The notes under the pieces: model-generated | What the model was told of the DNA's origin: nothing | The model's database searches: none | What the model saw: the letters and a program-made list of their open reading frames with translations, nothing else | Program-made: the position numbers and the translations under genes | Shown here: piece after piece, positions 1 to 6,368 of the stretch | How positions within the stretch are numbered: position 1 is the first letter of the stretch | Layout of the letters: every line of letters starts with the position of its first letter | Assembly: GCA_947169005.1 (NCBI GenBank) | Contig: CAMVOG010000023.1 | Span: forward strand, 1 to 15,088 | DNA length: 15,088 bases | From: an uncultured Clostridia bacterium | Lineage (GTDB): Bacteria; Bacillota; Clostridia; Oscillospirales; Oscillospiraceae | Direction: 5' to 3'

Positions 1-84
1 CTTTTCCTACTCAGTGGCCTTTTTGTGCTGTCCGCACAAATTGGGGCAGTTCATTGGCCGACTGCCTTTTATTATTTTATGCCT
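1..84 (+). terminator. Possible Rho-independent terminator at window edge
   Basis: This short gene-free edge holds two hairpins. TTTGTGC (22-28) pairs with GCACAAA (34-40). GGCAGT (45-50) pairs with ACTGCC (61-66) and is followed on the plus strand by TTTTATTATTTT (67-78). The second arrangement fits termination of a plus-strand gene ending left of the window. For the minus-strand BspA gene stopping at 85 the T-tract is on the wrong side, so its own terminator is unclear. The stem is only 6 bp with a 10-nt loop. Confidence 0.4.
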
Positions 85-2649
85 TTACTTCGCCAGTCTG
101 CGGAAGAGCAGCAGCGCGTCGCGGCTGTTGATGTTACCGTCGCCGTTGGCGTCCGCCGCCGTCTGGTCCAGCGTCACGCTGACGCCGGAGACGTAGGTAA
201 ACACCGCCGCCGCGTCCCGCGTATCCAAGACCCCGTCGCCGTTCACGTCGGGGGCGGGCTCATCGGTCACGATCTGGTTGGCGTAACGCTTCCAGGGCAG
301 GGAATACTCGCTGTAATCCGGGATCTCGCCGGGGACGCCCTTGATGATGACGGTCCCGTCCTCCGCCAGCACGTCCTCGCCCAGCACCAGCCTGAACTTG
401 CCGCTGGAGACCGACTTGAGCTGCCAGCTCACGCCGCCCAGGCAGACGCCGTAGTTTTTGATCATGGTCACGCCCTCCTGCCAGAGGTTGTCGTAAAAGA
501 CGCAGTCGGTGAAGATTTCCTCCTCCGTGGCAGGGGCCCCCTCGCTCAGCAGGGTCTTGTTGTGGTTGTTCACAAAGGTGCAGCCCGCAAAGGAGAGCAT
601 GGACTCCCCGGTGACGTTCACGCAGGGGCGGCTGCTGTAGCGCCACTCATAGTCGTTGCCGCTGACGACGCTGTTCTTCACCGCCAGCTCGCTATCGTAG
701 ATGATTACCGCCTGGATGATGCAGTCCCGGAGGATGCTGTCCTCCACGGTGACGCCCTCGCTCTGATACAGATATACGGCGATGGTGCCGCAGCCCCACA
801 GGTCGCAGCTCTTGATGCTCAGTTCCTTGGCGCTATAGCCCGCGACGACGTAGGCGCTGCTGTCGCCGCCGCAGCCGCCCTGGGCGTAGCTGACGGTATG
901 GCCCAGGATCAGGCCCTCCAGCCCGATCCAGGCGGTCACGTTATTCGCCGAGGACCCGCTGCTGACACGATAGACGCCCACCTTGACGACGGGGCTCTGC
1001 CCGTCGTTGCTGAGCAGCTCCGCCTTGCCGGAATGCTCCGCCACAAGGCTCAGCTCCAGGTATTTATCCAACGTCAGGACCGTGTTCAGCTCGTAGACGC
1101 CGTCCGCCAGGGTGATACGCTTATGGCTGCCCAGGGCGGCCAGCAGCTCCTCACTGTTCGTTACCGTGACCTCCTCGATGGGACAGGGGCCCAGGCTGCG
1201 CCAGGGATAGCCGTTCTCCTCCGCGTAAAGCTGGGCGCGGGTACGCTCGTAGCCCTCGATGGTCAGCTCGGGCGCTTCCTCGGGGGTGGGGAGCCATCTA
1301 TACGGGAAGCTGTCGATCCCATAACCGACGCGCAGGGTCTTCAGGGCCGTACAGCCGCCGAGAGCGTTGTCCGCGATGGTGGTCAGGCTGTCGGGCAGGG
1401 CCAGCTCCGTCAGAGCCGCGCAGCCCCCGAAGGCATTATATCCCAGCTCGGTCACCCCCTCGGGGAGCGTGACCTTTTCCAGCGCGGTAAAGCCCGCAAA
1501 GCAGCAGTAATTGACGTTGGTGACGCCCTCGCCGATGACGAGCTCACGCACGAGGGAGGCGTATTCGGTCCAGCTCGTCCGGCCAAAGCTGTCCGCCCGC
1601 TTCATGAGGCCCTCGCCGGAAACGGTCATTCTGCCGGTGTTGGTGATCTCCCAGGTGAGGACCGCGCCCTTATCGTCTCCGTCGCCCCAGGTGCCGGAGA
1701 GCATGACGGCCTCGGGCAGCTCGTAGCCCTCGATGGGATAAATGTTCCAATCGCTGGCCTGCCAGGCTTCCAGGCAGAAATTGGGCACCCGGATGGTGGG
1801 AGCCTCGGGCAGATCGTCCAGGAAGGTCCTGTCCGGATACCAGCCGCTGGTGGGCCGGGCGAAGGGGCTGTTCTGGAAGATGATCTCCTGGAGGGCCGTG
1901 CTTCCCCGGAAGGCGTCAAAGGACAGCCAGCTCAGTCTCCAGGGCAGACTCACGCTTTCCAGAGCCGGGCAGGAGCCGAAGGCGTCGTCGCCTATCTCGG
2001 TGATCCCCTCAGGAACCGTTACCTTCCGCAGGGCCGGGCATCCCTGGCAGACGCGCGTCGTGCTTTTCAGCGCAGGGGACAGGGTAAGCTCCGTCAGCCC
2101 CGCGGCCTTCGCGAGCTGGCCTTCGTATACGCCCGTACAGGCCTCCGGCATCACGTAGGCCCCCGTTTTGGCCTCGGGATAGCAAAACAGCTCGCTTCCC
2201 TTTTCCGGATTGCCCGCCTGCTGATATTTGTACAGTACGCCTTCGTGAGACCAGTAGCTTTCATTTCCCTCAGCCACGGTGATCGCCTTCAATGCGGTGC
2301 AGCCGCCTATGGCCAGGGTCTGCACGTTTGTCACCGTGGAAGAGAGCTCCACGGTCTCCAGGGCAGTCAGATTGTTCAGGGTGCCGTTGCCGCCGGTGCT
2401 GGTGATCCCCTCGCCGTAGACGACCTTTTTGATCTCCCCGGCAAGGTCTTTCCAGGGCCTTGTGGCCTCAGAAACATTGGGCATTTTCCCCGTGCCGCTG
2501 ATGGCGAGGGTCCCCTCGCCGTCCACGGACCAGGTGAAGCCGTCCCCAAAGCTGCCGCTGCGGGGCGTTTCCTCGTCCGCCAGGGCGGGGACGCAGAGCA
2601 GCGCCAGCAGCGCCGCCGCCAGCAGCACGCCCAAGATGAGCTTTTTCAT
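85..2649 (-). CDS. Secreted BspA-type leucine-rich-repeat / beta-helix protein with C-terminal dockerin
   Basis: Predicted exported surface or cellulosome-like protein of 854 residues. Residues 1-24 are a signal peptide (MKK, a long Leu/Ala core, PALA cleavage site). About 60-300 and 360-510 carry BspA-type repeats (for example ALEKVTLPEGVTELGYNAFGG and 'AFGSCPALESVSLP'). About 520-700 looks like a right-handed parallel beta-helix ('VTVEDSILRDC', 'ELAVKNSVVSGND'). Residues 801-854 form a type I dockerin-like module with two calcium loops, DVNGDGVLDTRD and DANGDGNINSRD. I place the start at the ATG at 2649 because AAAGGA lies about 8 nt upstream and the signal peptide begins there; a longer reading frame to 2703 lacks this. 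BspA repeats often mediate adhesion, and dockerins bind cohesins. No cohesin or catalytic domain is seen, so ligand and partner are unknown. It appears monocistronic. Confidence 0.88.
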   Translation of the reverse strand: MKKLILGVLLAAALLALLCVPALADEETPRSGSFGDGFTWSVDGEGTLAISGTGKMPNVSEATRPWKDLAGEIKKVVYGEGITSTGGNGTLNNLTALETVELSSTVTNVQTLAIGGCTALKAITVAEGNESYWSHEGVLYKYQQAGNPEKGSELFCYPEAKTGAYVMPEACTGVYEGQLAKAAGLTELTLSPALKSTTRVCQGCPALRKVTVPEGITEIGDDAFGSCPALESVSLPWRLSWLSFDAFRGSTALQEIIFQNSPFARPTSGWYPDRTFLDDLPEAPTIRVPNFCLEAWQASDWNIYPIEGYELPEAVMLSGTWGDGDDKGAVLTWEITNTGRMTVSGEGLMKRADSFGRTSWTEYASLVRELVIGEGVTNVNYCCFAGFTALEKVTLPEGVTELGYNAFGGCAALTELALPDSLTTIADNALGGCTALKTLRVGYGIDSFPYRWLPTPEEAPELTIEGYERTRAQLYAEENGYPWRSLGPCPIEEVTVTNSEELLAALGSHKRITLADGVYELNTVLTLDKYLELSLVAEHSGKAELLSNDGQSPVVKVGVYRVSSGSSANNVTAWIGLEGLILGHTVSYAQGGCGGDSSAYVVAGYSAKELSIKSCDLWGCGTIAVYLYQSEGVTVEDSILRDCIIQAVIIYDSELAVKNSVVSGNDYEWRYSSRPCVNVTGESMLSFAGCTFVNNHNKTLLSEGAPATEEEIFTDCVFYDNLWQEGVTMIKNYGVCLGGVSWQLKSVSSGKFRLVLGEDVLAEDGTVIIKGVPGEIPDYSEYSLPWKRYANQIVTDEPAPDVNGDGVLDTRDAAAVFTYVSGVSVTLDQTAADANGDGNINSRDALLLFRRLAK

Positions 2650-2715
2650 CGAATCATCCTTTCTGTATCGTCGCTTTGCCCGCTTTGCCGGGCGATTGCA
2701 CATCTATTCATATGG

Positions 2716-2744
2716 ATTATAACACCCCGTATCACAGGATGCAA
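2716..2744 (-). promoter_or_regulatory. Promoter of the BspA/dockerin gene
   Basis: On the minus strand TTGCAT (2744-2739) is followed after exactly 17 nt by a perfect TATAAT (2721-2716). It lies about 67 nt upstream of the ATG at 2649. The leader contains a small hairpin, GCCCG-6 nt-CGGGC, near 2679-2694. This is a good sigma-A-type promoter by consensus; activity is inferred. Confidence 0.75.
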
Positions 2745-2771
2745 CCGGAAATTGACCGTAATGCTCAGGAA

Positions 2772-2883
2772 TCAGGACTCAGGACTCAGGACTCAGGACT
2801 CGGGACGCAGGGCGCAGGGCTCAGGGCTCAGGGCTCAGGGCTCAGGGCTCAGGGCTCAGGACTCAGGACTTAGGACTCAGTAC
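2772..2883. repeat. Heptanucleotide tandem repeat, 16 copies
   Basis: Sixteen consecutive 7-bp units with no spacer. Units 1-4 are TCAGGAC, then TCGGGAC, GCAGGGC x2, TCAGGGC x5, TCAGGAC x2, TTAGGAC and TCAGTAC. Variants are grouped, with like units adjacent, as expected from slippage expansion. A degenerate partial unit precedes it (2764-2771). Three more degenerate units (TCAGAAC, GCAGGGC, TCAGGCC) recur at 3060-3080. It is noncoding, since the units are not a multiple of three and no gene covers them. Confidence 0.9.
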
Positions 2884-2898
2884 TTCGGGATACATTTC

Positions 2899-2987
2899 TG
2901 TCATCCTGAGCGGAGCGCGGCGGAGTCGAAGGATCTTCGTTTCCGGGAAGCGGCTGCGGAAGATTCTTCGCTGCGCCCAGAATGACA
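2899..2987. repeat. 89-bp imperfect inverted-repeat element (REP/MITE-like)
   Basis: The left arm begins TGTCATCCTGAGCGGAGCG and runs to GAAGGATCTT (ending 2937). The right arm, read in reverse complement from 2987, begins TGTCATTCTGGGCGCAGCG and runs to AAGAATCTT. The two arms therefore form a long imperfect palindrome around a central 22-nt segment. From memory, closely similar sequences (GTCATTCTGAGCG...GAAGAATCT) are dispersed in many bacterial genomes as noncoding repeats. No coding capacity is evident and its direction of spread is unknown. Confidence 0.8.
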
Positions 2988-2991
2988 AAGC

Positions 2992-3033
2992 GCGTCCCTG
3001 TAGGGGCCACCGTCCCCGGTGGCCCCGGGACGC
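2992..3033. repeat. GC-rich two-part hairpin
   Basis: GCGTCCC (2992-2998) pairs with GGGACGC (3027-3033). Inside it, GGGGCCACC (3003-3011) pairs perfectly with GGTGGCCCC (3018-3026) around a 6-nt loop; TGTA (2999-3002) is a one-sided bulge. The total is 16 perfect base pairs. No T-tract follows on either side, so it does not look like a terminator. It directly abuts the 89-bp inverted repeat, and another palindrome, GCGCCGCGCGGCGC (3046-3059), follows. Confidence 0.8.
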
Positions 3034-3087
3034 AAGGCGCCGCCCGCGCCGCGCGGCGCTCAGAACGCAGGGCTCAGGCCTCCCCTC

Positions 3088-3116
3088 TTGCCTTTTCCGC
3101 GGGATGGGTATATAAT
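3088..3116 (+). promoter_or_regulatory. Promoter of the MATE operon
   Basis: TTGCCT (3088-3093), a 17-nt spacer and a perfect TATAAT (3111-3116) lie 46 nt before the ATG at 3162. The -35 box begins 8 nt after the last heptamer-like repeat (3060-3080), so the repeat mosaic reaches the promoter edge. Confidence 0.7.
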
Positions 3117-3161
3117 CCTTTTATTGTTGAAAAAAAGCGGGGCAGCCCGCGGGAGGAAGCC

Positions 3162-4547
3162 ATGTTAAAAGAGAAGCTGATCGGGGATCGGGCCTTTTAT
3201 CAGAAGGTCGTCAAGATCACCCTGCCTATTCTGATCCAGAACGTCATCACCAACTTCGTGAATCTGCTGGACAACGTGATGGTGGGCCGCCTGGGCACCG
3301 AGCTCATGAGCGGCGTCGCCATCGTCAACCAGCTTTTGTTCATCTTCAACCTCTGCATCTTCGGCGGCCTGGCCGGGGCGGGCATCTTCACCGCCCAGTA
3401 CAAAGGCAAGGAGGACATGGACGGGGTGCGCTATACCTTTCGCTACAAGTTCGTGCTGGCGGCGGGGCTGGCGGTGCTCTTCATCGTCTTTTACGCCTTC
3501 TTCGGCGGCAGTCTGATCCAGACCTTCATCCACCAGGGCAAGGAAAACCTGGACCTGGCGCTGACGCTGGAGAGCGGCAAGAGCTATATGGCCGTGATGC
3601 TCTTCGGCCTCATCCCCTTCGCCCTCTCCCAGATCTATTCCGGCACCCTGAAGGAGACCGGCGAGACCGTGCTGCCCATGAAGGCGGGCGTCGCCGCCGT
3701 GGTGGTGAATTTCTGCCTGAACTACGTGCTGATCTTCGGCAAGCTGGGCATGCCGGCCCTGGGCGTCGTGGGCGCGGCCATCGCCACGCTGATCGCCCGC
3801 GTCGTCGAGTGCCTCATCGTCGTGCTCTGGACCCACAAGCACCGGGAGCGGAACCCCTTCGTGGCGGGGCTCTACAAGAGCCTGCGCATCCCCAAGGAGC
3901 TGGTAGGGCGCATCACCCGCAAGGCCATGCCCCTCATGCTGAACGAGGTGCTGTGGTCCGTGGGCATGACGCTGATGAACCAGTGCTATTCCACCCGGGG
4001 GCTGGAGGCCGTTTCCGCCACCAACATCAGCTCCACGGTGTCCAATCTCTTCTTCTGCGCCATCTTCGCTTTCGGCAACGCCATCTCCATCATCGTGGGC
4101 CACCGCCTGGGCGCGGGCGAGCTCCAGGAGGCCCGGGACGAGGATACGAAGCTGATCTTCTGCTCCGTGGTCACCTGTCTGATCGTGGGCAGTCTCCTGG
4201 CCATCGCCGCCCCCTTCCTGCCCCTGGTCTATAACGTCAGCGACGGGGTGCGGAGCCTCGCCACCAGCCTTTTGTGGGTCAGCGCGGCCATGATGCCCTT
4301 CCACGCCTTTACCAACTGCGCCTACTTCACCCTCCGGGCCGGGGGCCAGACCACCGTTACCTTCCTTTTCGACGCGGTGTTCATGTGGGTGCTGTGCATC
4401 CCCCTGGCCTTCTGCCTCTCCCGCTTTACGGACCTGCCCATCCTGCCCCTCTTTATGGCGGTGACGGCGCTGGACCTGGTAAAGTGCTTCATCGGCGTCA
4501 TGCTGCTGAAAAAGGGCGTATGGATGCGGAACCTGGTCAATGAATAA
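3162..4547 (+). CDS. MATE-family multidrug/cation efflux transporter
   Basis: A 461-residue inner-membrane protein, the usual MATE length, with about 12 hydrophobic segments in two halves. The N-terminal half has the MATE-like 'LPILIQNVITNFVNLLDNVM' followed by 'GRLGTELMSGVAIVNQL'. The second half repeats the pattern with 'KAMPLMLNEVLWSVGMTL' and 'GNAISIIVGHRLGAGELQEA', typical of the NorM/DinF/MepA superfamily. Such proteins export cationic drugs or metabolites using H+ or Na+ gradients; the substrate here cannot be read from sequence. The ATG at 3162 is chosen because GGGAGG (3151-3156) lies 5 nt upstream and the protein then begins with a short cytosolic segment. The upstream in-frame extension to 2982 would run through the promoter and repeats. 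It overlaps the next gene by 8 nt, so the two are probably co-translated. Confidence 0.92.
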   Translation: MLKEKLIGDRAFYQKVVKITLPILIQNVITNFVNLLDNVMVGRLGTELMSGVAIVNQLLFIFNLCIFGGLAGAGIFTAQYKGKEDMDGVRYTFRYKFVLAAGLAVLFIVFYAFFGGSLIQTFIHQGKENLDLALTLESGKSYMAVMLFGLIPFALSQIYSGTLKETGETVLPMKAGVAAVVVNFCLNYVLIFGKLGMPALGVVGAAIATLIARVVECLIVVLWTHKHRERNPFVAGLYKSLRIPKELVGRITRKAMPLMLNEVLWSVGMTLMNQCYSTRGLEAVSATNISSTVSNLFFCAIFAFGNAISIIVGHRLGAGELQEARDEDTKLIFCSVVTCLIVGSLLAIAAPFLPLVYNVSDGVRSLATSLLWVSAAMMPFHAFTNCAYFTLRAGGQTTVTFLFDAVFMWVLCIPLAFCLSRFTDLPILPLFMAVTALDLVKCFIGVMLLKKGVWMRNLVNE

Positions 4548-4977
4548 GCTGCTGAAACGCCCCCTCTTCCTGCTCCTGTCCTTCACCTGGGGGCTGCCCG
4601 TTTCCCTGGCCGGGGCAATCTGGAGCCTGGCGCTGCTTTTGACGGGCCACCGGCCCAAGCGCTTCGGGAGCTGCCTGCGCTTCGAGGCGGGCCGGGGCTG
4701 GGGCGGGGCCAACTTCGGCTGGGTCTTCTTCACCCAGGCAAATCCCAGCCTCGCCCTTATGCAGCATGAGCACGGCCACGGCGTGCAGAATATCCTCCTG
4801 GGGCCACTGATGCCCTTCCTGGTCTGCCTGCCCTCCACCCTGCGCTATCATTACCGCAATCTCGTCACCCGCCTGCGGCCCGGCAAGGCCCTGCCGCCCT
4901 ACGACAGCATCTGGTTTGAGGGCTGGGCCACCCGCCTGGGGGCAAAATACTTCCCCACAGCAGATACGCAATATTGA
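4540..4977 (+). CDS. Small membrane-associated protein with HExxH metal-binding motif
   Basis: A 145-residue protein whose first 35 residues contain a strong hydrophobic segment (about 9-34). It carries HEHGH at 76-80, matching the HExxH zinc-metallopeptidase signature, followed by GVQNILLGPL and a second hydrophobic stretch (about 86-100). Downstream is WFEGWATRLG (125-134), where E127 is a plausible third zinc ligand. I recognise the layout (H-E-x-G-H-x-x-Q then a W/E-x-W-A motif) from uncharacterised bacterial membrane proteins, but know no established function. It is either a small membrane metalloprotease or a structural relative. The start overlaps the MATE gene by 8 nt and lacks a strong Shine-Dalgarno site, so translational coupling is likely. 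A terminator follows directly. Confidence 0.78.
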   Translation: MNKLLKRPLFLLLSFTWGLPVSLAGAIWSLALLLTGHRPKRFGSCLRFEAGRGWGGANFGWVFFTQANPSLALMQHEHGHGVQNILLGPLMPFLVCLPSTLRYHYRNLVTRLRPGKALPPYDSIWFEGWATRLGAKYFPTADTQY

Positions 4978-4983
4978 ACACAT

Positions 4984-5015
4984 GCCCCGGGCAGCCGCCC
5001 AGGGCGTCCTTTTTT
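4984..5015 (+). terminator. Rho-independent terminator of the MATE operon
   Basis: GCCCCGGGC (4984-4992) pairs with GCCCAGGGC (4997-5005) around AGCC, with one C-A mismatch, and is followed by TTTTTT at 5010-5015. It starts 7 nt after the HExxH gene stop. Confidence 0.85.
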
Positions 5016-5023
5016 CTCTCGCT

Positions 5024-5050
5024 TTAGCACTCTCGCTCTTTGAGTGCTAA
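5024..5050. promoter_or_regulatory. CIRCE operator (HrcA binding site)
   Basis: TTAGCACTC (5024-5032), a 9-nt spacer, then GAGTGCTAA (5042-5050): a perfect match to the CIRCE consensus. HrcA represses heat-shock genes such as groESL and dnaK through this inverted repeat. Here it lies 156 nt upstream of an hsp20 gene, placing that gene in the HrcA regulon. The operator sits upstream of the best promoter candidates rather than over them. A TAAAAT sequence overlaps its right edge (5048-5053). Confidence 0.93.
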
Positions 5051-5063
5051 AATTCACGGTCTA

Positions 5064-5112
5064 TTCACAAAAAGAGGAATATTTGTTCATAATCCCATGG
5101 TATCATCATAAT
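5064..5112 (+). promoter_or_regulatory. Tandem promoter candidates of hsp20
   Basis: Two overlapping candidates: TTCACA (5064-5069), 18 nt, CATAAT (5088-5093); and TTGTTC (5083-5088), 18 nt, CATAAT (5107-5112). Each -10 box matches 5 of 6 consensus bases. Either would give a leader of about 85-105 nt. Which one is used is not decided by the sequence. Confidence 0.5.
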
Positions 5113-5158
5113 CGTAAAGGGAAAGGATAAAGGAAACGGAGTCCTTCCCACCGAATTC

Positions 5159-5204
5159 ATAAATTTTTTCCCGCCCCTCGGGGCGACGAATAGGAGGTAT
5201 TTAT
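5159..5204 (+). promoter_or_regulatory. Candidate fourU-like RNA thermometer covering the hsp20 Shine-Dalgarno site
   Basis: In the leader, AUAAAU (5159-5164) pairs with AUUUAU (5199-5204). After one U-U mismatch, UUUUC (5166-5170) can pair with the Shine-Dalgarno core GGAGG (5193-5197) by G-U, A-U and one G-C pair. A stable hairpin CGCCCC-UC-GGGGCG (5172-5185) is nested inside. The weak A-U/G-U stem would hide the ribosome site and sit just before the AUG at 5206, as in fourU thermometers of other small heat-shock genes. The fold was drawn by hand, without energy calculation. Confidence 0.45.
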
Positions 5205-5205
5205 T

Positions 5206-5634
5206 ATGTTCCTTACACCGTATCGCAGAAATGAGATCAACACCTTCAATCCCTTCAAGGCCATGGATGAGCTGGAGCGCCGCTTCTTCGGCAGCGAGAG
5301 CATCGACGAGTTCAAGACCGATATCCGCGAGGAGGACGGCAACGTGATCCTGGAGGCCGACCTGCCCGGCTTCAAGAAGGAAGACGTGCATGTGGACCTG
5401 GACGACAACTTTATGACCATCTCGGCGGAGCGCCACTCCGACTACGAGCAGAAGGATAAGCAGGGCAACTATATCCGCTGCGAGCGCTCCTACGGCAGCT
5501 TCTCCCGCAGCTTTGACATCACCGGCATCGACCGGGAGCAGATCAAGGCTTCCTTTGAGAACGGCGTGCTGACCCTGACCATGCCCAAGCAGACCCAGCC
5601 GCAGATCACTTCCCGTCGGCTGGAAATCCAGTAA
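5206..5634 (+). CDS. Hsp20 small heat-shock protein (alpha-crystallin family)
   Basis: A 142-residue ATP-independent cytosolic chaperone that holds unfolding proteins. The alpha-crystallin domain spans about 36-130. It starts with 'FKTDIREEDGNVILEADLPG', continues through 'MTISAERHSDY' and 'YGSFSRSFDI', and ends in the signature 'ASFENGVLTLTMPK'. The tail 'RRLEIQ' contains a short I-x-I/L-like oligomerisation motif. The start ATG has an AGGAGG site (5192-5197) 8 nt upstream. The gene is monocistronic, with a perfect CIRCE operator upstream and a strong terminator after it, so HrcA-controlled heat induction is expected. The leader may add translational temperature control. Confidence 0.95.
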   Translation: MFLTPYRRNEINTFNPFKAMDELERRFFGSESIDEFKTDIREEDGNVILEADLPGFKKEDVHVDLDDNFMTISAERHSDYEQKDKQGNYIRCERSYGSFSRSFDITGIDREQIKASFENGVLTLTMPKQTQPQITSRRLEIQ

Positions 5635-5666
5635 ACGCTCCGCCCCTTTCGGGCGCCTGTAAACGA

Positions 5667-5710
5667 CAAGAGCCGCGCGGCGAAATGGCCGCGCGGCTCT
5701 TGCTGTTTTA
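5667..5710. terminator. Strong terminator between convergent hsp20 and toxin genes
   Basis: CAAGAGCCGCGCGGC (5667-5681) pairs perfectly over 15 bp with 5688-5702 around the loop GAAATG, followed on the plus strand by CTGTTTTATTA. On the minus strand the stem is followed by TCGTTT, so it probably also stops the toxin-antitoxin transcript. A smaller hairpin, CGCCC-CTTTC-GGGCG, lies at 5641-5655. Confidence 0.9.
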
Positions 5711-6091
5711 TTATCGCTGCAGTTCTTCCGTTTGAGAGAGCGTGATTTTTTGATAAGCGTTTCCCTTGTCGTTAGGGTGCGGCTCCAAGCCGATGATGGT
5801 AATATCTCCTTTTCCCGGGGCATAGACCCAAAAGATCCGCCCGGCAGCCGGGGTGTTGTTTTCCAGGTAAGATTCCCACACCTTCATGCCATAGCGCTTG
5901 GTGAGGGCACCGATCTCGTGACTGTGAAGGCCCGGGTATCGTGGGTCCTCCGCCAGCAGCTTCAGCGCTTTCCCCAGCGTCTTGTATAGCTTCAGTTCAT
6001 CCCGTTTGGCGTTTCCTCGGGTGGCCTTTTCTTTCAAGTCTGCCCATAGCGCCGCCATTTCCGGGATGCCCATTCTGATTTGATATCCCAT
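5711..6091 (-). CDS. RelE/ParE-superfamily toxin-like protein
   Basis: A 126-residue basic protein read as the toxin of a type II toxin-antitoxin pair. Features seen: an N-terminal helical Lys-rich stretch ('WADLKEKATRGNAKRDELKLYKTLGK' split by short turns), 'LAEDPRYPGLHSHEI' and a C-terminal beta-sheet core, 'ESYLENNTPAAGRIFWVYAP', then 'DITIIGLEPHPND'. The RIFW-Y-x(5-6)-I-x-I-x-x-x-x-PHP pattern resembles RelE/HigB-type mRNA interferases and the plasmid-stabilisation ParE fold. Whether it cleaves ribosome-bound mRNA is inferred. It follows the antitoxin gene by 4 nt, with only GAGCGG before its ATG, suggesting translational coupling. It could instead be a non-toxic family member. Confidence 0.72.
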   Translation of the reverse strand: MGYQIRMGIPEMAALWADLKEKATRGNAKRDELKLYKTLGKALKLLAEDPRYPGLHSHEIGALTKRYGMKVWESYLENNTPAAGRIFWVYAPGKGDITIIGLEPHPNDKGNAYQKITLSQTEELQR

Positions 6092-6095
6092 CCGC

Positions 6096-6338
6096 TCAAA
6101 ATTCCGACAGGTCGATGGCCTCAGATGCCTTGCCCTCCCGAAGGGCCTCCATGGCGGAGTCCATCATGGCAAGAGTATTTGCCGAAACGCTGAACGGCGC
6201 TGTCAGCTCCCGCGGCTCCAGCAGGATCGTGCCATCCTCATATTCCTTGACATTATAATATTCAAAACGTGCGTTTCTAAGGGTGATTCGTTTTTTCCCG
6301 TCTATCTTCGCATCATAGCTTCTCATGACTGCATCCAT
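6096..6338 (-). CDS. Antitoxin-like partner of the RelE/ParE-type protein
   Basis: An 80-residue acidic protein just upstream of the toxin-like gene. The N-terminal half ('AKIDGKKRITLRNARFEYYNVKEY' in outline) looks like a short beta-rich DNA-binding segment of the AbrB/ribbon type. The C-terminal half ('MMDSAMEALREGKASEAIDLSEF') is helical and acidic, as expected for a toxin-wrapping tail. I prefer the ATG at 6338 over a GTG at 6344 because AAGGAG (6353-6348) is then 9 nt away rather than 3. The family assignment is tentative. Its role as antitoxin follows from position, size and the palindromic operator at its promoter. Confidence 0.7.
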   Translation of the reverse strand: MDAVMRSYDAKIDGKKRITLRNARFEYYNVKEYEDGTILLEPRELTAPFSVSANTLAMMDSAMEALREGKASEAIDLSEF

Positions 6339-6368
6339 TGGCACATACTCCTTTCAACAGGTGGGCTT

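Noticed and set aside
2772..2883. Heptamer array considered as a CRISPR array
   Set aside because: Units are 7 bp and contiguous without spacers, and no cas gene is nearby.
25..2985. Long plus-strand open frame of 986 codons across the BspA gene
   Set aside because: It is antisense to a gene with clear signal peptide, repeats and dockerin. Its composition (Gly/Ala/Val/Asp/His-rich) is typical of the antisense shadow of a GC-rich gene, and its last part reads through the heptamer repeats.
3165..4838. Minus-strand open frame of 557 codons opposite the MATE operon
   Set aside because: Gln/His/Asp/Gly-rich low-complexity translation with no domain, antisense to clear membrane-protein coding on the plus strand.
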